A stretch of DNA of 54,253 nt, from contig CAZMFZ010000005.1 in the NCBI GenBank assembly GCA_964565665.1, forward strand, positions 1 to 54,253. Direction: 5' to 3'. The position numbers and the translations under genes were made by a program. This DNA comes from CAZMFZ01 sp964565665 (GTDB lineage: Bacteria > Bacteroidota > Bacteroidia > Cytophagales > UBA9547). Below the pieces are notes generated by a model. The model searched no databases. It was not told where the DNA came from and worked only from the letters and a program-made list of their open reading frames with translations. Shown here piece after piece: positions 18,094-25,328 of this stretch (within the stretch, counting starts at the first letter, position 1; each line of letters begins with the position of its first letter).

Positions 18094-18366
18094 TTATTTT
18101 TCAATAATGGTTTCGATATTACTTTGCTCAATGTCTCTCAGCTTTACAAAAACCAATGGTTTTTGTATTTTTATTTTATTAATAGCATAACCATTTATCA
18201 TAAGTATTACCGTTTCCACACAAGGGCATCTTTCATCTGCACATTGAACTTCTTTTATAACGATGGCACTCCCTTCGCCTAAATCAAATATGTCTTTTAC
18301 CCATGCTATAATTGCTTTGAGATTTTCAGTATTGGATTTATCGGCAGGATTTATATATGAACTCAT
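18094..18366 (-). CDS. Small cytoplasmic Cys-motif protein (CxDxxCPC) near COG0523 genes
   Basis: A 90-residue protein without signal peptide or membrane helix. A helical N-terminal half is followed by a motif CADERCPCVETVI (Cys42, Cys47, Cys49) and a predicted beta sheet (INGYAINKIKI, PLVFVKL). I do not know a named family. From memory, proteobacterial proteins with a similar C-x4-CP-x-(x)-ET segment are encoded beside COG0523 GTPases, but I cannot check this. The three cysteines could bind zinc or receive it from a chaperone. It lies between the ferredoxin-like gene and the first GTPase. Confidence 0.7.
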   Translation of the reverse strand: MSSYINPADKSNTENLKAIIAWVKDIFDLGEGSAIVIKEVQCADERCPCVETVILMINGYAINKIKIQKPLVFVKLRDIEQSNIETIIEK

Positions 18367-18443
18367 CCCTCAGTTTTGCATTTTTTACAATACTTAATAT
18401 TCAATATATGGGTGATAACTAAGCCAAACGAACCCAAATGAAA

Positions 18444-18468
18444 GCCCCCTAACCCCCAAAGGGGGAAT
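18444..18468. repeat. G/C-rich hairpin repeat, copy 6
   Basis: GCCCCCTAACCCCC-AAA-GGGGG forms a clear hairpin between the ferredoxin-like gene and the small Cys-motif gene. It may act as a partial terminator or RNA-stability element there. Confidence 0.75.
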
Positions 18469-18502
18469 TGCCGAAGACCCAAGAGATTTTTTTAACTTAA
18501 TT

Positions 18503-18841
18503 TTATTGTTTTTCTCCATTTTCTAGTTCAAAATATCCAGTATGAAGGTGCTTAACAGTTAATATTTCGTCACGTATCAATACCGTATTTACAAATTCTG
18601 CTGCGTTTTCTGCCTTCATTTCTTTATACCAAACGTAACCAGGGCTTACGATTACCACAGGGCTATCGTAGCACCTTCCATTACACAAAGTTTTTGTGCT
18701 ATGAACAGATTCATCCAATCCTGCCTCTTTTATGGCTTTTCTGATTGCCTTTGTACTTTCAGCAGCACCCGCAGCTTGGCATGCATCGCCATTGCAAAAG
18801 AAAATGTGGTTACGTACCTTAGTCAAATCTCTGATTACCAT
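18503..18841 (-). CDS. Thioredoxin-like [2Fe-2S] ferredoxin
   Basis: 112 residues resembling the thioredoxin-fold 2Fe-2S ferredoxins. Four cysteines, Cys16, Cys21, Cys53 and Cys57 (FFCNGDACQ and LCNGRCYDSP), match the expected cluster ligands. There is no signal peptide, so it acts in the cytoplasm. The ATG shares one base with the stop codon of the ZIP transporter gene (TAATG), which implies translational coupling. It might supply electrons or sense redox or metal state in the metal island. The role is inferred from position only. Confidence 0.8.
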   Translation of the reverse strand: MVIRDLTKVRNHIFFCNGDACQAAGAAESTKAIRKAIKEAGLDESVHSTKTLCNGRCYDSPVVIVSPGYVWYKEMKAENAAEFVNTVLIRDEILTVKHLHTGYFELENGEKQ

Positions 18842-19620
18842 TATTTTATAGCATTTTCAAGTACATTAATAAACAACATAGAGGCCACGCCAAAGCAAAT
18901 GGCCACACCTTGAACGATGGGCTTTGAAAATACAGATGTAGTATGCAGTACCGGAATGAGATCGGATGAAGCTATGTAAATAAAGCCTCCAGCTGCTATG
19001 GGCAAAAGATAGGCCACTGGCACATCCATTACACTCCCAAGCAAAAGCACGCAAATAGCACCCAAGGGGCAGGTAAGCGAACAAATAAAATTGTACCAAA
19101 CGGCTTTTTTGGGTGTATATCCGCCATGAATTAAAGTGCCAATATCGCCCAATTCTTGCGGGATTTCATGAATAACAATCGCTATAAATGTGGTGATGCC
19201 CAATTTAATATCTACCATAAAACTACCTGCTATCAAAGTACCATCTACAAAATTGTGTATAGCATCGCCTATCAGGTTCATTTTTGCCATGGGTGTAGGT
19301 TGGTCTTTAGTGTTTGCATTAGTAATAGGGTATATTTCATGACTATGCCGCCAACGCACTACTTTTTCAAGAAAAAAGAAAAGAATGATTCCTCCAATGG
19401 TAAAAAGCAACACCTGTTGCAAATCGCCTATTCTGAAATAAGCATCAGGAATTAGGTGCAAGAAGGCATCTCCAAGCAACACGCCCACCGCAAGACTCAC
19501 TAGAAATTGGATGGAATTTTTTAGTTTTTCCTGTTTTACAAATAATGCGAATGCACCTACAAGGGCAATTACACAAACAAGTAAACTAGCAAAAATGCTA
19601 TATAGCCAAATTGCTATCAT
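18841..19620 (-). CDS. ZIP-family metal importer, probably zinc
   Basis: A 259-residue ZIP-family inner-membrane transporter with about eight helices. The metal-site motifs are HNFVDG in helix 4 and HEIPQELGD in helix 5, and a short loop contains histidines (RWRHSHEIYP). ZIP proteins move zinc and related divalent ions toward the cytoplasm. I chose ATG 19620, which follows the CobW_C stop codon by one base. A start at 19701 would overlap that gene by 80 bases. It is translationally coupled to the ferredoxin-like gene downstream. Zinc is favoured by the COG0523 and TonB-receptor neighbours; iron or manganese are not excluded. Confidence 0.9.
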   Translation of the reverse strand: MIAIWLYSIFASLLVCVIALVGAFALFVKQEKLKNSIQFLVSLAVGVLLGDAFLHLIPDAYFRIGDLQQVLLFTIGGIILFFFLEKVVRWRHSHEIYPITNANTKDQPTPMAKMNLIGDAIHNFVDGTLIAGSFMVDIKLGITTFIAIVIHEIPQELGDIGTLIHGGYTPKKAVWYNFICSLTCPLGAICVLLLGSVMDVPVAYLLPIAAGGFIYIASSDLIPVLHTTSVFSKPIVQGVAICFGVASMLFINVLENAIK

Positions 19621-19621
19621 A

Positions 19622-19939
19622 TTAATTGTACTTAAAATCTTCGTGCAGTTCGAGTAATAATTTGTAATAATCTGTATCAGAAAGTATAAAATCACTTGCA
19701 TGACATTGTACTAATCCTTTTTCCAATAATTCTTTATTAAGGTTTTTTCCTATGAATACCAATTTGGTTTGTCTTTCGTCAGTCTCCCAACTTCCAAAGG
19801 ATTCTACCACGTATTGGTTGTGAACCGATTGAATAATAAATTTTTCGTTTTCATCTGCAACGAATAATATTCCTTTTATACGGTAAATATTGCCTCGACT
19901 TTCAGTTAAAATCACTCGAATGAACCTATCGAATCTCAA
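19622..19939 (-). CDS. Stand-alone CobW C-terminal domain (no GTPase domain)
   Basis: 105 residues consisting of just a CobW_C domain: IYRIKGILFVADENEKFI, a QSVHNQY strand and LVFIGKNLN. It resembles the C-terminal domain of GTPase 1 (IYRMKGI, VFIGKNL) more than that of its neighbour GTPase 2. The only start visible is TTG 19939 (or ATT a little upstream), and a stop lies about 12 codons further upstream. No remnant of a GTPase domain was found in the 121 bases between it and GTPase 2. It could be a genuine one-domain protein or a remnant of a third paralogue. The tight junction with the ZIP gene suggests it is still translated. Confidence 0.7.
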   Translation of the reverse strand: MRFDRFIRVILTESRGNIYRIKGILFVADENEKFIIQSVHNQYVVESFGSWETDERQTKLVFIGKNLNKELLEKGLVQCHASDFILSDTDYYKLLLELHEDFKYN

Positions 19940-20060
19940 AATATCAAGTAATGATTTTGCATGGGAAATGATCTATTTTGTGGTAGTTACGGTCGTTTGG
20001 TTTGGTGGCTCACCGTTTAAACCGTGGGCGATAATAAAAAATACCGCTAACGTTTCAGCC

Positions 20061-21269
20061 TTACAACACATTGTCCCATTGACTTTCACCTTTTACGTGC
20101 TTGAAGTTTTTAAATTCTTCATCCGTGCACAAGCATTCTTCCAGCTCTTCTGTCACTCGCTGTATATCAATATCTTGTCCTATAAATACAATTTCGTTCA
20201 TGCGATCGCCATAGGTTTTGTCCCATTTAGATTCAATAGTCTTTTTATTTTCTACAAAATCAACAAAAGTAATCCTTTCCGCAAAAGGCATGCTTGCCCA
20301 CCAAACGCCTGCACTTTCAGCTCTTATACTCCCGCCCGCCTGGCTCCAGTTAATAGCAGTAGTAGCATGTGACGCAACCCACATCAAACCTTTACTTCTG
20401 ATAATGCCTGCTGGAAAATTTTCGTTGAAATATTGCCAAAGCCTTTCTGGATGAAAAGGGCGTTTGTTCCTAAATACAAACGATTTTATGCCATATTCTT
20501 CTGTCTCTGGGGTGTGTTCTCTGTTTAATTCTTCTTTCCAAGCCTCAGTTTCTGAGGCTTCATCAAAGTCAAACATGCCTGTGTTCAATATTTGTAGCAA
20601 AGGAATTTTGCTAAAAGAGGTGTCAATTACTTTAGCTTTCGGGTTGAGCTTTTTTATCACTGCTTTCAACTCTCCTGCTTGACTGGGAGAAACCAAATCT
20701 GTCTTATTTACCAATATCACATTGGCAAATTCTATTTGATCCAGCAGCAAATTCACAATCGTCCGCTTATCGTTAGGATCATCGTCATTCAGTTTACGTG
20801 TCCACACGGTATCGATGCTACCAAAATCTTTGGCGAAATTAAAAGCATCTACCACCGTAACCATGGTGTCGAGTTGGGCATATTTAGATAAATCTACTTT
20901 GCCATCTTCGGACACAAAACTAAAAGTTTGGGCTATCGGAATAGGTTCTGAAATACCTGTGCTTTCTATTAATAGATAATCGAAACGGTTTTCTAAAGCC
21001 AGTTTTTCGACTTCGATCATTAAATCTTCTCTCAATGTGCAGCATATACAACCGTTGGACATTTCAACAAGTTTTTCTTCCGTTCTTGAAAGTGTGTTTT
21101 CTTTCGATACCAAAGCGGCATCTACATTTATTTCGCTCATGTCATTCACAATCACGGCTACTTTTAAGCCTTCTTTATTATGTAAAATGTGGTTGAGCAA
21201 AGTAGTTTTACCTGCGCCTAGGAATCCACTGAGTACGGTGACGGGAAGTTTTTGAAAAGGTGTTTTCAT
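20061..21269 (-). CDS. COG0523 (YciC/ZagA-like) GTPase metallochaperone 2
   Basis: A 402-residue G3E GTPase. Walker A is GFLGAGKTT at residues 15-23, GCICC is at about 73-77, ESTGISEP follows and NKTD is present. Its C-terminal region (IIRSKGLMWVASHATTAINW, then SQAGG) matches the YciC/ZagA type, which in other bacteria is controlled by Zur and made under zinc shortage. It differs clearly from GTPase 1, so the island holds two functional classes. It begins five bases after the stop codon of the histidine-heptad lipoprotein, and the pair is surely co-expressed. Confidence 0.93.
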   Translation of the reverse strand: MKTPFQKLPVTVLSGFLGAGKTTLLNHILHNKEGLKVAVIVNDMSEINVDAALVSKENTLSRTEEKLVEMSNGCICCTLREDLMIEVEKLALENRFDYLLIESTGISEPIPIAQTFSFVSEDGKVDLSKYAQLDTMVTVVDAFNFAKDFGSIDTVWTRKLNDDDPNDKRTIVNLLLDQIEFANVILVNKTDLVSPSQAGELKAVIKKLNPKAKVIDTSFSKIPLLQILNTGMFDFDEASETEAWKEELNREHTPETEEYGIKSFVFRNKRPFHPERLWQYFNENFPAGIIRSKGLMWVASHATTAINWSQAGGSIRAESAGVWWASMPFAERITFVDFVENKKTIESKWDKTYGDRMNEIVFIGQDIDIQRVTEELEECLCTDEEFKNFKHVKGESQWDNVL

Positions 21270-21274
21270 GGTAT

Positions 21275-21754
21275 TTATTTATGTTCTTTTAGCATCTTTA
21301 CATCGTCTGCCTTGATCTTATCATGGTCGGCCGTCATTTGGGTATGCTGTTTTTTCATGTTTTCGTGGTCTGCTACCATTTTATCATGTTCCTCTTGTAC
21401 CGTCAAATCGTTTAAAGTTTTCTCGGTATGTTGCTTCTCTATATCCGCATGTGTTTGAGTTAATAATTTATGCTCTTCCGCCATTTGTGCGTGTTTGTCC
21501 ATCATTGCCACATGTTGCATTTCCATGGTTGTATGCGAGCTATCCTGAGTAGAACCTACTATTTGCTTGTGTTGCATTACCCATTCAAGATGTTCGTTTT
21601 CCAATTGGGTATGTTCCGCTTCAAGTGTGGAATCTTCCATTTCAAAATCTTTGTGCGATTGCGCTAATTTTTGGTGAAGATTATTCTTAATACAACCTGT
21701 TAACACAATGGCAATCGCAAAAGAAATTGCAAAAGCACTTTTATAAAAGTTCAT
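21275..21754 (-). CDS. Histidine-heptad coiled-coil lipoprotein
   Basis: A 159-residue lipoprotein (lipobox VLTGC, Cys21). After the anchor the protein is a heptad repeat in which histidine recurs every seventh residue: 27, 34, 48, 55, 62, then 74, 81, 88, 95, 102, 109, 123, 130, 137, 144 and 158. The gaps at 41, 116 and 151 are filled by Asp. Three residues after almost every His stands Met, Leu or Ile, so the two core positions of a coiled coil would be His and a hydrophobic residue. The unit is like EHxxMxxxH. A parallel bundle would have a ladder of stacked histidines able to bind zinc or copper in the periplasm. The function is not known to me. It sits five bases before GTPase 2. Confidence 0.85.
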   Translation of the reverse strand: MNFYKSAFAISFAIAIVLTGCIKNNLHQKLAQSHKDFEMEDSTLEAEHTQLENEHLEWVMQHKQIVGSTQDSSHTTMEMQHVAMMDKHAQMAEEHKLLTQTHADIEKQHTEKTLNDLTVQEEHDKMVADHENMKKQHTQMTADHDKIKADDVKMLKEHK

Positions 21755-21796
21755 CTGGATAGATTTGGATTGGTGGGATGTTAGAATAATTTAGAT

Positions 21797-21833
21797 AAAC
21801 CAATCTGTGATTATTTATTTCACAGATTGGTTT
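21797..21833 (-). terminator. Strong hairpin terminator within the metal island
   Basis: A perfect 14-bp stem, AAACCAATCTGTGA / TCACAGATTGGTTT, with a nine-base loop, begins six bases past the stop codon of the receptor-linked lipoprotein. It should end the receptor operon, or dampen read-through into the histidine-heptad gene 43 bases further on. Read on the minus strand the stem ends in TTTA, not a long U run. Confidence 0.75.
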
Positions 21834-21839
21834 AAAAGA

Positions 21840-22418
21840 TTAATCCACAACAGTTACATCAAACTCAAGATCGAAATCGGCTTCACCTTCTTCTATATTG
21901 TTTGTTTTAGTGATACCGTCAAAATGCCTGAGGGTGACACGAAGTTTACCCATTCCAGTTACGCTACCCACTGTGGCGGTGTATGTCAAGCCTATGGGTT
22001 GGTTATTCTTATCTAGGTCTGTAATTGCCAATGCCATAGTAGTGCCTGAAGTTGTCGAAGGACTGTACACATAATGAAATCTATGCGCATCGGCTTCTTC
22101 TGCTATTTCCTCATTTACAAACTTAATTGGGGTTTTGGTATCATCGAAAATACTCACGGTGCCAATGTAGGCCAGTCCCTTTTTCAACGTTAGTCCTGTA
22201 ATAGTTGAGGGTTTTGGACCACTGTCATCCGGATCTGTAAATGTTGCAGTTCGAACATCAGTTCCAGAGGTGAAAGTCAGCATAATTCGGGTAATGGCCT
22301 CCTCATCTCCGGCTCCTGTGCCTTGGTCTTTCGGTTTTACTTCATCTTTAGTACATGAACTAAGTACAAGCGTAGCCATGATGGCTGCTGTTGAAATGGT
22401 GTAAATTAACTTTTTCAT
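21840..22418 (-). CDS. Receptor-associated lipoprotein (metal island)
   Basis: A 192-residue lipoprotein with lipobox VLSSC (Cys22). After a short Asp/Glu-rich spacer it appears to be a beta-sandwich protein (alternating strands such as ITRIMLTFTSG and KLRVTLRHFDG). It contains HRFHYVY and an acidic C-terminus (EEGEADFDLEFD). Similar small lipoproteins commonly follow TonB-dependent receptors in Bacteroidota, sometimes labelled type 1 periplasmic-binding-like. It lies 30 bases after the receptor gene in the same operon and may help capture or hand over the substrate at the outer membrane. The function is inferred. Confidence 0.75.
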   Translation of the reverse strand: MKKLIYTISTAAIMATLVLSSCTKDEVKPKDQGTGAGDEEAITRIMLTFTSGTDVRTATFTDPDDSGPKPSTITGLTLKKGLAYIGTVSIFDDTKTPIKFVNEEIAEEADAHRFHYVYSPSTTSGTTMALAITDLDKNNQPIGLTYTATVGSVTGMGKLRVTLRHFDGITKTNNIEEGEADFDLEFDVTVVD

Positions 22419-22448
22419 TTTTTTTAAATTGTTTTAAAGTGTGATTAA

Positions 22449-24800
22449 TTAAACATTGTATTTATAAATAGATAATGGAATTTTGACCCTTAAAATGAAA
22501 TTTCGCCCGGGTTCGTCTGCGAAATAGCGATAGCGGTTCATGTACTCCCTGTAAGAGGTATTGAATAAATTGTTTACTTGAAAATTGATATTGATAAGTT
22601 GCTTTCCTATTGCTACATCAGCGCCTAACTCCAATGCAGCCAAAGCATAGCCCTGTGGAGGTGGAGCAAAATCACTATTTGGGTTTACCCTAGTTTGTGT
22701 GGCAGTAAAGGAGCCTGTCACTTGGCCATACAAGGCATTTTTTTTCAAAAATTGAGAAAATTCTGGTTGCCAACGTGCCGATACTTCACCACGGTATGGC
22801 GGTATATAAACCATGTAATCACTAAAGGTTTCATTGTAGGCATTGACAGCCGACCCTTTGGCTACCAAATTCACTTGCTTGGTAAGTGCAAAAATTGCAT
22901 TCAAATCTATCCCGTAAAACGAGGCATTGGTCTGTGTGTATGCAAACTCCAACAGTTGCCCGACTCTCGTTTCCCTGTATAATAACGTGGGTTGCAGATA
23001 TATATAATTGTTGATATAGGCATAATGAACAGTGGCCTCAAAAGACAGCCTAGAACTTTGGTAGTTAGCACTACTAACAAATTTATAACCCTGTTCAGCC
23101 TTTAAATTGGCATTGCCTACTTCCACAAATACACTTCCGTGCACCTGCCCGTTTACAAACATCTCGTTGGGCGTAGGCGGACGAAATGTGGCACCTACAT
23201 TGCTTTTCAAAGTGAAGTGTGGCGACAAGCGAAAACTAGCGCCCATATTGCCCGAAAAATTTTGATACCTGTAGCTGCTGTCGCTGAATTGCGACCCTCT
23301 TCTGAACAAATAGTTGTAATTCTTGACATCATACCGCATACCAGCTTCAAGTTCTAGGCGGTTTAGCTTCCACTTTTCGATGATAAAAGCCCCATACGAA
23401 TTACTAAAATAAGTTGGAATAAGAAACCGTGTACCATCCCACTCATTGACCTGTTGCTGGTAAACTACACCAATTAAACCCTGAAAATGTTGTCCTTGAA
23501 AATGGTCAAATACCAATTCTGCCGATTGGGTAGCCAGTTTAAAATCATACTGCGGACTTGATTTTAAAGAATCCTTTAAAGGAGGATGCCTGTCGTACTC
23601 TTGCCTATGGTTCCATTGGCTGCCTAATGTCAATGATAATTTACCAATGGTCGAAATATTGAATTGCGTTTTAAGGCTGAACAAATGGTGCGTTACATTT
23701 TGGTATCCTCTGTTAATCGCGTAGGTAAACGGCTCTGCTAATCTTGGTTGTGCTCGTTGAATGGCCAATGCCAGGTCTTTTGTGTTGTTGGGCTGAGCAT
23801 CTGGCAATATGCCCAATGTGGTATTAAAACGGCTAAAGTAGGCTTCTACACTGAATTTTTTCTTTAAATATCCCAAAGAAGCCGAATAATTACCTTCTCT
23901 ATAACTAGTATTAGACAATATATATTTGGGAGCTTCGGCACTCCCAGCGTGTTTGTAACTGCCCTGTACCCTCCATTTCAAATCAGGCAACCTGGCAATA
24001 TTGCCTTCTAACATCAGCGAACCAACCCCCATTCTGTTGTTGGAAAAACCTCCCAAATTGAGTTCACCACCCAATCCGCTCATATTCTTGAGTGATTTGG
24101 GCTCCACAATTATCACACCAGCAATGGCATCCGAACCATACCGAAGTCCTGAAGCTCCTTTCACAACTGTCAATTTATTGGTAATAAATGGGTCGATTTC
24201 CGGTGCGTGTTCAGCTCCCCATTGCTGGGTTTCTAGCCGCAATCCGCCATTCATAATCAGTAACCTGTTGCTATGCATACCGTGCAACACAGGTTTTGCT
24301 ATGCTAGGTCCGGTCTGGAAAGTGAACATGCCAGGAATTTCCCTTAGCGATTCTGCCAAATTAAGCCCACGAGTTCTATCCAAGGCTTTGGCCTCGAGCG
24401 TATTAATTGGCTGAGATACTAAATATATTTCCTGCCTTTCTCCCATTATCACTACAGATTCGAGCACGTTAGTGTCAGCTTGAAGCACAATATCCATGTG
24501 CGTAAATTTATTAATCACAATGGTTTGCTCCAATGGTTTATATCCTAAGTAACTTACTTTTACTAAAAACTTACCTGCACAAAGTGATGCCATTCTATAC
24601 TCCCCTTTTTCGTTGGTTTCCGTTCCTTTGTTTAGCTCTTGAATATAGATAATTGCGCCAAGCAAAGGCTTTTGCGAGATCCCTTCGTATACATGACCTT
24701 TAAAGGTATAGGTACATATTTTTGAGGTGTCAGTTTGGGCGTGCGTAATTGTTAGGCAGAAAACCATCATTAACAAGGTAATCTTTGAGATTAAAGTCAC
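22449..24800 (-). CDS. TonB-dependent outer-membrane receptor, ZnuD-like
   Basis: 783 residues. The signal peptide ends near Ala21. A carboxypeptidase-regulatory-like beta-sandwich domain covers about 30-110 (FKGHVYEGISQKPLLGAIIY), then a plug domain at about 120-240 and a 22-stranded barrel. The plug contains QQWGAEHAPEID at about 192-203, a segment I associate with ZnuD-like and related metal-uptake receptors. The C-terminus RNFILRVKIPLSIY is a normal barrel end. It should import a metal or metal complex across the outer membrane using TonB energy. Zinc is favoured by the genes around it. It is the second gene after the palindrome-controlled promoter. Confidence 0.88.
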   Translation of the reverse strand: MTLISKITLLMMVFCLTITHAQTDTSKICTYTFKGHVYEGISQKPLLGAIIYIQELNKGTETNEKGEYRMASLCAGKFLVKVSYLGYKPLEQTIVINKFTHMDIVLQADTNVLESVVIMGERQEIYLVSQPINTLEAKALDRTRGLNLAESLREIPGMFTFQTGPSIAKPVLHGMHSNRLLIMNGGLRLETQQWGAEHAPEIDPFITNKLTVVKGASGLRYGSDAIAGVIIVEPKSLKNMSGLGGELNLGGFSNNRMGVGSLMLEGNIARLPDLKWRVQGSYKHAGSAEAPKYILSNTSYREGNYSASLGYLKKKFSVEAYFSRFNTTLGILPDAQPNNTKDLALAIQRAQPRLAEPFTYAINRGYQNVTHHLFSLKTQFNISTIGKLSLTLGSQWNHRQEYDRHPPLKDSLKSSPQYDFKLATQSAELVFDHFQGQHFQGLIGVVYQQQVNEWDGTRFLIPTYFSNSYGAFIIEKWKLNRLELEAGMRYDVKNYNYLFRRGSQFSDSSYRYQNFSGNMGASFRLSPHFTLKSNVGATFRPPTPNEMFVNGQVHGSVFVEVGNANLKAEQGYKFVSSANYQSSRLSFEATVHYAYINNYIYLQPTLLYRETRVGQLLEFAYTQTNASFYGIDLNAIFALTKQVNLVAKGSAVNAYNETFSDYMVYIPPYRGEVSARWQPEFSQFLKKNALYGQVTGSFTATQTRVNPNSDFAPPPQGYALAALELGADVAIGKQLININFQVNNLFNTSYREYMNRYRYFADEPGRNFILRVKIPLSIYKYNV

Positions 24801-24872
24801 TTAGGGAATACATTAAAAGCCTTCTTCTGGAAGACAAAATAAATAGAGGAAGATGAGCGGATAGAAATATCC

Positions 24873-25199
24873 TTATAAAAATGGGGGGGCTCGCCCTTGA
24901 GAAAAAATGGTTACAAATTTTAAATCGGCAAATACTACATGAAAAAAGCTTAATTCCAACCGCAGTAAAAGGTTTGATGAGGTTATGCATTCATGAAATA
25001 ATTCATTAAATATATGCACCGCACAGATAGCACACTTGTCTTTGCTTACACCGAATACGACTTTACCTTGCGCTTTGTGTTGATGAAGTTCGTTATCTTC
25101 AGCCTCGTGTGTATGCAAAAGATTAGCCGCCACTTGCGTAAAAAATAGGTTTGTGAGCAACACACATGAAACAGCAATAAGTAAAACTCTATTTTTCAA
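24873..25199 (-). CDS. Small exported His/Cys protein, DUF2946-like
   Basis: 108 residues with a signal peptide (about 1-25), a His-rich stretch (LLHTHEAEDNELHQH), a CxxC motif at Cys56/Cys59 (KCAICAVHIF), a hydrophobic segment and an ending GRAPPFL. The order His-rich, CxxC, hydrophobic helix, R-x-P-P resembles DUF2946 proteins, which are often found beside metal-linked TonB receptors. I am recalling this family, not matching it by search. The Pro-Pro codons at the end lie in a run of seven C's. It is the first gene behind the operator palindrome and precedes the receptor by 72 bases. Confidence 0.65.
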   Translation of the reverse strand: MKNRVLLIAVSCVLLTNLFFTQVAANLLHTHEAEDNELHQHKAQGKVVFGVSKDKCAICAVHIFNELFHECITSSNLLLRLELSFFHVVFADLKFVTIFSQGRAPPFL

Positions 25200-25225
25200 T
25201 CCTATCTATGAAGCATTCTAAGGTA

Positions 25226-25259
25226 CAAATATAAAGAAAAGAATAGTATTTGCAACAAA
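25226..25259 (-). promoter_or_regulatory. Promoter of the receptor operon
   Basis: On the minus strand, TTTG (25256-25259), 22 bases, then TATATTTG (25226-25233), a perfect -7 match. With the usual spacing of 19 the -33 box would be GTTG at 25253-25256. In both cases it lies inside the palindrome. The start site would be near 25219, about 20 bases before the first ATG. Confidence 0.65.
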
Positions 25260-25266
25260 GTTGCAA
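25250..25266. promoter_or_regulatory. Candidate Zur-type operator (17-bp palindrome)
   Basis: TTGCAAC-AAA-GTTGCAA, a perfect palindrome with 7-bp arms and a 3-base spacer, centred on the -33 box of the receptor operon. A repressor bound here would block the polymerase. Size, symmetry and gene context fit a Fur-family regulator such as Zur. No Zur gene lies in the window, and no second good copy was seen before the other genes of the island. Confidence 0.6.
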
Positions 25267-25328
25267 CTGAATAGTGGTTTACTAAGCTATTTTTCAATTA
25301 CCTAACCTGTGTATGCCAATAACCCAAG

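Noticed and set aside
19407..19420. GCAAC-ACCT-GTTGC, similar to the operator palindrome
   Set aside because: It is inside the ZIP coding region with a different spacer and shorter arms, so it is probably chance.
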